From contig JAIPBB010000124.1 in assembly GCA_021739805.1 (NCBI GenBank), positions 1 to 14,135 of the forward strand: DNA of 14,135 bases, given 5' to 3'. This DNA comes from Saprospiraceae bacterium. GTDB taxonomy: Bacteria > Bacteroidota > Bacteroidia > Bacteroidales > JAIPBB01. Positions 6,923 through 12,502 of the stretch are shown piece after piece. The notes below the pieces were generated by a model. The model saw nothing but the letters and a program-made list of their open reading frames with translations, made no database searches and was not told the origin of the DNA. The first letter of the stretch is position 1; each line of letters opens with the position of its first letter. A program made the translations under genes and the position numbers.

Positions 6923-7074
6923 AAAGCTCCAAAAAACAATTTGATAAAAATTCCAAATAACAAGCTCTAAAATACAAATAAATTACAATATCCAAAATAC
7001 GAATATTCAAACCCGTTTTGAACATTATTTAATTGAAATTTTGAATTTATTTGTTATTTGATATTTGGTGCTTT
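6923..7074. repeat. Large imperfect palindrome between convergent genes, probable bidirectional terminator
   Basis: The outer arms are AAAGCTCCAAA (6923-6933) and TTTGGTGCTTT (7064-7074), 10 of 11 complementary. Inner arms are CAAATAACAA (6954-6963) with its complement at 7051-7060, and CAAATAAATT (6975-6984) with its complement at 7044-7053. The central hairpin is TTCAAA (7006-7011), a five-base loop, and TTTGAA (7017-7022). Several CAAA/TTTG units lie 7 bases apart. The element fills the gap between the LiaF-like stop and the hydrolase stop, so transcripts from either side would fold there. A half copy is at 9051-9127. Confidence 0.65.
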
Positions 7075-7855
7075 AACCAATGAACTTTAAAATCATTTCA
7101 CTCAAATCCTCAGGTGCATCCGCATGAACCCAATGTGATGCTTGTTCTATTTCTTTGATTTCAGAATTTGGGAAATGATATTTGATTGAACCCTGAAAAC
7201 GCAAATGGCTTTCGTATAAATTAATATAATCCGATTTACCACCTTTAATAAACAATGCAGGAACTTTAGAAATCTGATTAGGAAGCAGTCCTTTTTTTAC
7301 TTCTAAAATATTTTTGTTTATTACCTCAACGTTTGCCCGCCATCCAAATTCTGTTTTATTTTTTTTGTAGAGATTTTTTAAAATCCAAAAACAAGTGTTT
7401 CTTTCTTCAAACTTATGACAAACTAATTCTTCAACTTCTTTTCGGCTTGAAATTTTTGAAAAATCAACCGACAGCATAAAATCCAAAACACTTTCATGCA
7501 GTTTTCCGATTTCGTAATCTTTAGGGCTTATATCAACAACAATAATCTTAGGAAATAATTCCGGATGATTAACTGCAAGATTCATTGCCAGCTTTCCTCC
7601 CATTGAATGACCAACTAAAACAGGAGTTTTGAGATTGAGTGTTTGAATCAATTCCAGAATATCCTCACTCATGTAGTTATAGTCAAATTCATTGCTATGT
7701 CCTGACCTTCCATGATTTCGTAAATCAGGAATAATAACATTGAAATTCTCAGCCAGTTTTTTCCCAAAAGGAATCCAGTTATCAGAAATACCAAGCAATC
7801 CATGAAGAATTATCAGGTCAGTACCTGAACCGATTTGTCTGTGGAAGAGTTTCAT
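7073..7855 (-). CDS. Alpha/beta-fold hydrolase (YbfF-like esterase family)
   Basis: A 260-aa cytoplasmic hydrolase without a signal peptide. It shows the oxyanion-hole motif LHGLLG (17-22), the strand/loop IIPDLRNHGRSG (41-52), the nucleophile elbow GHSMGG (82-87, Ser84), a candidate acid Asp209 in GGKSDYI, and the catalytic His241 in ASHWVHADAP. The order and spacing fit the YbfF-type short-chain acyl esterases of E. coli and relatives; the natural substrate cannot be told from sequence. It is transcribed toward the LiaF-like gene and away from rsgA. The stop codon lies inside the outer arm of the palindrome at 6923-7074. Confidence 0.85.
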   Translation of the reverse strand: MKLFHRQIGSGTDLIILHGLLGISDNWIPFGKKLAENFNVIIPDLRNHGRSGHSNEFDYNYMSEDILELIQTLNLKTPVLVGHSMGGKLAMNLAVNHPELFPKIIVVDISPKDYEIGKLHESVLDFMLSVDFSKISSRKEVEELVCHKFEERNTCFWILKNLYKKNKTEFGWRANVEVINKNILEVKKGLLPNQISKVPALFIKGGKSDYINLYESHLRFQGSIKYHFPNSEIKEIEQASHWVHADAPEDLSEMILKFIG

Positions 7856-7874
7856 TTGTAAAATTATTTCAAGG

Positions 7875-7882
7875 CAAATTTA
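7875..7882 (-). promoter_or_regulatory. -7 promoter element for the hydrolase gene
   Basis: Read on the minus strand, these bases are TAAATTTG, a perfect match to TAnnTTTG. They lie 20 bases upstream of the hydrolase ATG, which predicts a very short leader. No convincing -33 TTTG is visible at the right distance, so strength and exact use are uncertain. Confidence 0.4.
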
Positions 7883-7895
7883 ATAAGTATTTGAA

Positions 7896-7926
7896 TTTGT
7901 GTACTACAATATTAATATTACTTTTG
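7896..7926 (+). promoter_or_regulatory. Bacteroidota promoter for rsgA
   Basis: A -33 TTTG (7896-7899), a 19-base spacer and a -7 TACTTTTG (7919-7926) match the TTTG/TAnnTTTG consensus exactly, with the expected spacing. The predicted transcript would start near 7933, about 18 bases before the ATG at 7951. This excludes the TTG at 7891 as the start codon, because that codon lies upstream of the -33 box. Confidence 0.62.
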
Positions 7927-7950
7927 AAACTAAATTTTAGTAAATCAAAA

Positions 7951-9015
7951 ATGATACTTGAAGATTTAGGATATAATGCAGATTTAGAAAACTTCAGAAA
8001 TGAAAATATTTCTGATTCATTTGAAATTGGACGGGTAATTTCTGAGCATAAGGAAAGATATGTGGTAAAAACTACAGTAAATGAATTTGATGCAGAGATA
8101 ATTGGAAATTTAAGGTTTTCGGCTCAGAAAAGGTCAGATTTTCCGGCTGTTGGCGATTGGGTAGCAATTTCTGAATATGATGAAAATAAGGTGCTTATTC
8201 ATTCTGTTTTCCCAAGAAAAACAATTATTGAACGTCAAGCTGTCGGGAAACAAGGTGAGAAGCAAATTATAGCAACAAATATTGATTACGCTTTTATTGT
8301 ACAAGCTGTTGACAGGGATTTCAATATTAATAGAATTGAAAGATACCTGACAATTTGCAATACTTCAAAAGTAAAAGCAATTATCATTCTCAATAAAATT
8401 GACTTGATTAGTGATACTGAATTATCAGAATTAATTTATCAGGTTCAAGCAAGAATAAAACAAGTGCCAATTATTGCTATTAGCAATGAGTCGAAAAAAG
8501 GAATTGAAGAACTAAAAGAAATGATGTTAAAAGGAAAAACCTATTGTTTGTTAGGTTCATCAGGTGTGGGAAAATCAAGTCTTTTAAATAATCTTGCAGG
8601 TAAAGAATTAATGAAAACAGACTCGATTAGCTCCAGTACAAATAAAGGTCAGCATGTTACGAGTCATCGGGAATTAATAGTCCTTGAAAATGGTGGAATT
8701 TTAATTGACAATCCCGGAATGAGAGAAGTTGGGATTACTGATTCAGCAGGCGGATTGGAAATCACATTTAAAACAATAGCAGAACTGTCAAAAGAATGCA
8801 AATTCAAAGATTGCACTCATACAACAGAAATCGGTTGTGCAGTTATTGCAGCCGTTGATGATGGTGAAATTGATGAAAACTCTTATGAAAACTACCTGAA
8901 AATGGAAAGAGAAAAAGAGCATTTTGAATCAACAATTGCTGAGAGACGAAAAAAAGATAAAGATTTTGGGAAAATGGTAAAGCATTTTAAGAATTCGAAA
9001 GCTAATAAGTACTAA
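7951..9015 (+). CDS. rsgA: Ribosome small subunit-dependent GTPase RsgA
   Basis: A 354-aa GTPase that acts in late maturation of the 30S ribosomal subunit. The GTPase motifs are in the family's circularly permuted order: NKID (G4, 148-151), then the P-loop GSSGVGKS (G1, 202-209), then a G2-like TNKGQHVTSH, then DNPGMRE (G3, 253-259). An N-terminal OB-fold region (about 20-95) precedes them. A C-terminal zinc knuckle follows, with Cys283, Cys288, His290 and Cys296, then a basic tail rich in Lys/Arg ending in KANKY. I use the ATG at 7951. An upstream in-frame TTG at 7891 would add 20 unusual hydrophobic residues and overlaps the promoter. It is divergent from the hydrolase. A degraded copy of its 3' end recurs at 9412-9468. 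Confidence 0.95.
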   Translation: MILEDLGYNADLENFRNENISDSFEIGRVISEHKERYVVKTTVNEFDAEIIGNLRFSAQKRSDFPAVGDWVAISEYDENKVLIHSVFPRKTIIERQAVGKQGEKQIIATNIDYAFIVQAVDRDFNINRIERYLTICNTSKVKAIIILNKIDLISDTELSELIYQVQARIKQVPIIAISNESKKGIEELKEMMLKGKTYCLLGSSGVGKSSLLNNLAGKELMKTDSISSSTNKGQHVTSHRELIVLENGGILIDNPGMREVGITDSAGGLEITFKTIAELSKECKFKDCTHTTEIGCAVIAAVDDGEIDENSYENYLKMEREKEHFESTIAERRKKDKDFGKMVKHFKNSKANKY

Positions 9016-9050
9016 ACTTGATAAAAGGCAACTATCTAGTCTTTGCAATA

Positions 9051-9127
9051 AAACTCCAAATATCAAAAAACAAATTACAAAAAAATTCCAAAAAACAAAA
9101 AATCAATTGTCCAAACCGTTTCAAAAA
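9051..9127. repeat. Half copy of the intergenic palindromic repeat
   Basis: The segment begins AAACTCCAAA and continues with 7-base units ctccaaa, tatcaaa, aaacaaa and ttacaaa (9054-9081), then ATTCCAAA, and ends TCCAAACCGTTTCAAA. This reproduces the order of landmarks in the left arm and tip of the element at 6923-7074 (AAAGCTCCAAA, ATTCCAAA, ATTCAAACCCGTTTTGAA) but has no right arm. It lies just downstream of rsgA. Confidence 0.55.
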
Positions 9128-9152
9128 AATAGCTTTAATTAAAACCATAAAT

Positions 9153-9173
9153 AGTGCAATAAATAGCACTTTT
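9153..9173. repeat. Small hairpin AGTGC-GCACT, first of a pair
   Basis: AGTGC (9153-9157) and GCACT (9166-9170) flank an eight-base AT loop and are followed by TTT. A near copy lies 62 bases downstream (9215-9236). The shared sequence is TAGTGCA, a short AT stretch, then GCACTTTT. It may be a weak terminator, or one half of a paired binding site. Confidence 0.4.
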
Positions 9174-9214
9174 AAATAAAAAACAGAAAGAAATAAACAG
9201 AAATACACCTATTT

Positions 9215-9236
9215 AGTGCATTTAACTGCACTTTTT
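9215..9236 (+). terminator. Candidate rho-independent terminator downstream of rsgA
   Basis: AGTGCA (9215-9220), loop TTTAAC, TGCACT (9227-9232) and a run of T to 9236 form a six-base-pair stem with a U tract; a further T run follows at 9240-9247. The stem is short, and the position 200 bases after the rsgA stop is rather distant. Confidence 0.45.
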
Positions 9237-9302
9237 GCTGTTTTTTTATAAGTTGATCAGATTAACAGTAATGTTAAACAAATACTTCATTCCTATAACA
9301 AA

Positions 9303-9331
9303 TGTCCCATTTTATTGCTATTTTTGGGACA
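9303..9331. repeat. Seven-base inverted repeat TGTCCCA/TGGGACA
   Basis: TGTCCCA (9303-9309) and TGGGACA (9325-9331) are perfectly complementary around a 15-base AT-rich centre. This GC-containing pair stands out in an AT-rich spacer. It could be a hairpin or an operator; no adjacent gene start supports either reading. Confidence 0.35.
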
Positions 9332-9411
9332 AAATCATATTCAATGTCAGCACAAAAAGAAACTATATGCAATCTTATCAAGGACGGTTAAAACAGTTGA
9401 TGAAAGTTTGA

Positions 9412-9468
9412 GAATTTCTTGTGAAAATTATACAGCAGTATAAAAATTTTAAAGCTAATAAGTTCTAA
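9412..9468 (+). pseudogene. Degenerate duplicate of the rsgA 3' end
   Basis: Bases 9434-9468 align with the last 35 bases of rsgA (8981-9015) with about 29 identities; the final 18 bases differ at one position. In frame, the segment reads EFLVKIIQQYKNFKANKF followed by a stop, against DFGKMVKHFKNSKANKY and a stop at the end of RsgA. The frame is closed just upstream by a TGA at 9409. Nothing further upstream resembles RsgA, so this is only a tail fragment. It sits about 450 bases downstream of the real gene end and marks a duplicated junction. Confidence 0.62.
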
Positions 9469-9605
9469 GAACAATAAAAATAATAGTACAAGCATTAATA
9501 ATTGTAATGAGCTTTAATTTTATAAATCATCAGTTTAAAACCGTTTATTTAATACTTACGTTTTGGTTATACGCTAACTCTTGTTAACATAGATTAAGGG
9601 AAATC
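9469..9605. other. AT-rich spacer upstream of the exported zinc-ribbon protein gene
   Basis: With 9016-9411 this completes a stretch of nearly 600 bases without an intact gene. I see no complete frame or convincing TAnnTTTG promoter here. GTTATACGCTAAC (9567-9579) and the nearby TTGTTAAC recall recombination or operator half-sites but do not match a known consensus. The leader AAGGGAAATC before the ATG at 9606 is a weak ribosome-binding candidate. Confidence 0.3.
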
Positions 9606-10106
9606 ATGAAACATTTTATTAAAATATTTACAATTTTAATAACCTTGGTTAATTTAAATGTCTTAGGACAAACTGGGATTATAAAAGGACAAGTATATGA
9701 CAGAAAAGAAAAACAAGGACTTGCTTTAGCAAATGTCTGGCTAATTGACACAAAAATTGGGACTGTCACTGATCAAAAAGGTAATTTCAAAATAGATAAC
9801 TTGAAAGCCGGAATTTATAATTTGAAAGTAAGCTATATTGGCTATGGAGACACAACTTTGTATAATATTAAAGTTTTAGTTGATACAGTAATTTTATTGA
9901 GAGTCGAATTGCCAGCAGATTGTATTTACGATAAAAATGAAAAAAATAGAACTTGTCCAATATGTGGTAAAAAGAACAAAGTTGTTCCTATAGTTTATGG
10001 ACTTCCAATCGGCTCTCTTAATCTTAAAAAATATTATTATGCAGGTTGCGTGATTACAAACTGCGATCCCAATTGGTATTGCAAACGATGTAAAAATAAA
10101 TTTTGA
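9606..10106 (+). CDS. Exported carboxypeptidase-regulatory-like protein with C-terminal zinc ribbon
   Basis: A 166-aa protein with three parts. Residues 1-21 form a signal peptide (basic start, hydrophobic core, likely cleavage after VLG before QTG). Residues 24-102 form a carboxypeptidase D regulatory-like beta-sandwich, with GIIKGQVYDRKEKQGLALANV, GTVTDQKGNFKIDNLKAG and the conserved VSYIGY; this module is common in exported Bacteroidota proteins. Residues 115-166 carry a four-cysteine ribbon: CPIC (117-120), VVPIVYGLP, AGC (146-148), WYCKRC (157-162). The ribbon resembles a small family normally found as stand-alone cytoplasmic proteins. Its fusion behind a signal peptide is odd, since cysteines outside the cytoplasm would need metal or an oxidising partner. 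The function is unknown. The next element downstream is the flavoprotein fragment at 10176. Confidence 0.72.
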   Translation: MKHFIKIFTILITLVNLNVLGQTGIIKGQVYDRKEKQGLALANVWLIDTKIGTVTDQKGNFKIDNLKAGIYNLKVSYIGYGDTTLYNIKVLVDTVILLRVELPADCIYDKNEKNRTCPICGKKNKVVPIVYGLPIGSLNLKKYYYAGCVITNCDPNWYCKRCKNKF

Positions 10107-10175
10107 AAGCAATAGATAACAACACACTACCAATAAACTAAGCAAAATCCAAATAAAAAATAAAACAGTATTAAA

Positions 10176-10298
10176 ATGAAAACAGCAATTATCGGTGGTG
10201 GAGCAGCAGGTTTTTTTTCGGCAATTGCTGTTAAAGAAAATTATCCTGAGGCGGAGGTTATTATTTTCGAAAAATCAAAATACAAAAGCTTTGGCTAA
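10176..10298 (+). pseudogene. Truncated 5' duplicate of the YhiN-like flavoprotein gene
   Basis: From the ATG, 104 bases (10176-10279) align without gaps to 11231-11334 with seven differences, about 93% identity. The fragment encodes MKTAIIGGGAAGFFSAIAVK and 14 or so further matching residues, then diverges (YKSFG) and stops at 10298, giving a 40-residue frame with only the first FAD-binding strand. Four of the seven differences are synonymous; the others change Asn to Glu and Val to Ile. The similarity starts at the ATG itself and does not extend upstream of it. The fragment cannot make a functional enzyme. The intact gene lies just beyond dinD. Confidence 0.88.
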
Positions 10299-10331
10299 TA
10301 CTATAGTGAAATTAATTGCTTCTTGACTCCG

Positions 10332-10370
10332 TACTATTTTTGCTAAACTCCTGTATGAAAAAATGTAGTA
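10332..10370 (+). promoter_or_regulatory. Candidate dinD promoter with imperfect inverted repeat
   Basis: TATTTTTG (10335-10342) is a perfect -7 element; an ATTG at 10315-10318 is a weak and slightly close -33 match. Overlapping it, TACTA+TTTTT (10332-10341) pairs with AAAAA+TAGTA (10359-10363 and 10366-10370) with a two-base bulge. The arrangement could be an operator over the transcription start, as expected for a damage-inducible gene, or a leader hairpin. I cannot match it to a known LexA box for this phylum. Confidence 0.4.
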
Positions 10371-10391
10371 TTTTTAATAAAAACTAAAATC

Positions 10392-11234
10392 ATGAGTAAA
10401 AGACCAATATTTGAAGAAATCAAACAGCTAAATGCAATAGGGCAAGAATATTGGAGTGCAAGAGAACTCTATGTCCTTTTGGAATACATAAAATGGGATA
10501 AATTCCTTAATGTAATAAGCAAGGCTCAGCAAGCTTGTAAAAACTCTGGACAAGAGCCAGATAATCATTTTCCCCGAGTGGAGAAATTGATAGATTTACC
10601 TAAAGGAGCAAAAAGAGATATTGGTGATATTCAACTTTCAAGATATGCATGTTATCTCATTGTGCAAAATGCTGACCCATCGAAAGAAGTCGTTGCTTTA
10701 GGTCAAACTTATTTTGCTGTTCAAACTCGAAAACAAGAAGTACTTGAAGAGAGTTTTGATAAATTTCAAAGTGATGAAGAAAAGCGTTTGTTTTTAAGAC
10801 GAGAAATGTCAGAACACAACAAAAAGCTTGCTGATGCTGCGAAAAAGGCAGGAGTGATTCAGCCTTGGGAATATGCTATTTTCCAAAATCATGGCTATAT
10901 GGGTTTGTATAATGGTTTAGAAGCAAAAGATATTCATTCAAAAAAAGGGTTAAAAAAGAGCCAGAGTATACTTGACCACATGGGAAGTACTGAATTGGCA
11001 GCTAATCTTTTTCGTGCAACGCAAACCGAAGATAAATTAAGACGAGATAAAATAAAAGGGAAAAAACAAGCCAATCAAACACACTTTAATGTTGGACAAA
11101 AAGTTCGTCAGACGATAAAGGAGTTAGGTGGAACAATGCCAGAAGAATTACCAACTGAAGATAGTATAAAGAAGATTGAAACTTCAAAGAAAAAAGCATT
11201 GAAAAATGACAGTAAAAAAGATCCCATAAAATGA
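10392..11234 (+). CDS. dinD: DNA-damage-inducible protein D (DinD)
   Basis: A 280-aa protein, close to the 274 aa of E. coli DinD and strongly similar throughout. An N-terminal Bro-N/antirepressor-like region includes YWSARELYVLLEY (20-32) and LSRYACYLIVQNADP (82-96). Next come GQTYFAVQTRKQE (104-116) and RLFLRREMSEHNK (132-144), then the very conserved DHMGSTELAANLFRATQTE (195-213), and finally VGQKVRQTIKELGGTMPEELP. E. coli DinD is SOS-induced and binds RecA filaments, limiting strand exchange. The C-terminal 25 residues are a Lys-rich tail. Its stop overlaps the flavoprotein start (ATGA), and it is preceded by a duplicated fragment of that same gene, so it was inserted exactly at the neighbour's start codon. 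The family is widely horizontally transferred. Confidence 0.93.
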   Translation: MSKRPIFEEIKQLNAIGQEYWSARELYVLLEYIKWDKFLNVISKAQQACKNSGQEPDNHFPRVEKLIDLPKGAKRDIGDIQLSRYACYLIVQNADPSKEVVALGQTYFAVQTRKQEVLEESFDKFQSDEEKRLFLRREMSEHNKKLADAAKKAGVIQPWEYAIFQNHGYMGLYNGLEAKDIHSKKGLKKSQSILDHMGSTELAANLFRATQTEDKLRRDKIKGKKQANQTHFNVGQKVRQTIKELGGTMPEELPTEDSIKKIETSKKKALKNDSKKDPIK

Positions 11235-12445
11235 AAACAGCAATTATCGGTGGTGGAGCAGCAGGTTTTTTTTCAGCAATTGCTGTTAAAGAGAATTATC
11301 CAAATGCTGAGGTTGTTATTTTCGAAAAATCAAAGAGAGTCCTTTCAAAAGTTAAAATTTCCGGTGGTGGAAGGTGCAATGTTACCAACGGAATTACTTC
11401 TTTAAGTGAATTATGCTCAGCTTATCCAAGGGGTGGGAAAAAATTAAAAAATGCTTTCCAAATCTTTAGCACAAAAGATACTATGGAATGGTTTGAAACG
11501 AGAGGCGTTCCTTTAGTTGTGCAGGATGATTTGTGTGTTTTTCCTAAATCCCAGGATTCACAAAGTATTATTGATTGTTTATGGAAAGAAACAAGAAGAC
11601 TAGGAATTGAAATCAAATTAGAAGCTGGTATTGAAAGTATTAAACAAATTGGTGAACAATTAGAATTACACTTTTTAGATGAAAAATTCCCACCAAAAAC
11701 TTTTGATAAAGTGATTGTTACAACTGGTGGTTCTCCAAAAAGAAAAGGTTTGGATTGGCTGGAATCCTTAAATCACAAAATCGAAAATCCGGTTCCTTCA
11801 TTATTTACTTTTAAAATGCCACAGGAACCAATTAGCAAACTAATGGGAATTGTGGTTGAAAATGCTTTAGTGAACATTCAAGGAACAAAACTAAAATCAG
11901 AAGGATCTTTACTGATAACACATTGGGGCATGAGTGGACCTGCGATTTTAAAACTTTCATCTTATGCTGCCCGGCTTTTAAGTGAAATGAATTATGAATT
12001 CAAAGTTCAGGTTAATTGGGTGAACGAAATAAACAATGATATTGTTAACGATGAATTGAAAAACATTGTTCAAAAGCATTCCAATAAATTAATTTCCAAC
12101 TTAAGACCTTATGATTTACCAAGCAGATTATGGATATTTCTGCTTGAAAAATGTGATATTTCAGCAGAGAAAAAATGGGGAGAAATCGGAAAAAAATCCC
12201 TGAACAAACTCACAACCATACTGACAAACGACATATACGAAGCAAAAGGCAAAACAAAATTCCGTGATGAATTCGTAACCTGCGGTGGTGTCAGTTTAGA
12301 AAGTATTGACCTAAACACTATGCAAAGCAAAGTTTGCAAAAATCTCTATTTTGCAGGCGAAGTTTTAAACATTGATGCTATTACAGGAGGTTTTAATTTT
12401 CAGGCAGCATGGACAACGGGATTTATTGCGGGGAAATTGAAATAG
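11231..12445 (+). CDS. NAD(P)/FAD-dependent oxidoreductase, YhiN/HI0933 (BaiN-like) family
   Basis: A 404-aa flavoprotein of normal length for the family. It has the N-terminal FAD Rossmann motif IIGGGAAGFFSA (5-16), the acidic strand end VVIFEK (28-33), and the family hallmark SGGGRCNVTNG (44-54). The C-terminal FAD-contacting block contains TCGGVSLESID, FAGEVLNIDAITGGFN and AWTTGFIAG. Cellular function is poorly defined; some relatives (BaiN) are implicated in bile-acid dehydroxylation, but that is not a safe transfer here. Its start overlaps the dinD stop by four bases, so it no longer has its own leader and must be read from the dinD transcript or by coupling. A 104-base copy of its 5' end remains upstream of dinD. 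Confidence 0.92.
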   Translation: MKTAIIGGGAAGFFSAIAVKENYPNAEVVIFEKSKRVLSKVKISGGGRCNVTNGITSLSELCSAYPRGGKKLKNAFQIFSTKDTMEWFETRGVPLVVQDDLCVFPKSQDSQSIIDCLWKETRRLGIEIKLEAGIESIKQIGEQLELHFLDEKFPPKTFDKVIVTTGGSPKRKGLDWLESLNHKIENPVPSLFTFKMPQEPISKLMGIVVENALVNIQGTKLKSEGSLLITHWGMSGPAILKLSSYAARLLSEMNYEFKVQVNWVNEINNDIVNDELKNIVQKHSNKLISNLRPYDLPSRLWIFLLEKCDISAEKKWGEIGKKSLNKLTTILTNDIYEAKGKTKFRDEFVTCGGVSLESIDLNTMQSKVCKNLYFAGEVLNIDAITGGFNFQAAWTTGFIAGKLK

Positions 12446-12453
12446 ATATTGAG

Positions 12454-12482
12454 TTTATAGATGAATTATAATTGTATTTTTG
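12454..12482 (+). promoter_or_regulatory. Candidate promoter for the GT-C-like membrane protein gene
   Basis: TATTTTTG (12475-12482) is a perfect -7 TAnnTTTG match, 20 bases before the ATG at 12503. A -33-like TTTA lies at 12454-12457 with a 17-base spacer, slightly short. The 57-base gap after the flavoprotein gene has no visible terminator. Confidence 0.42.
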
Positions 12483-12502
12483 TCAATGTACAATAAAATT
12501 AG

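Noticed and set aside
7891..7950. N-terminal extension of RsgA from a TTG codon
   Set aside because: The 20 added residues are unlike the family, and the stretch carries a textbook TTTG-N19-TACTTTTG promoter whose transcript starts downstream of the TTG.
9344..9391. Short frame beginning MSAQKETICNLIKDG
   Set aside because: It is only 15 codons with no recognisable family. A frameshift could extend it, but the extension would not match anything I know.
9560..9600. Possible integron attC-like or tyrosine-recombinase site near GTTATACGCTAAC
   Set aside because: The core does not fit RYYYAAC/GTTRRRY and there is no long hairpin or integrase gene.
9584..10145. Minus-strand frames of 61 and 83 aa across the exported zinc-ribbon gene
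   Set aside because: The plus-strand frame has a signal peptide and two recognisable domains; the antisense frames have none.
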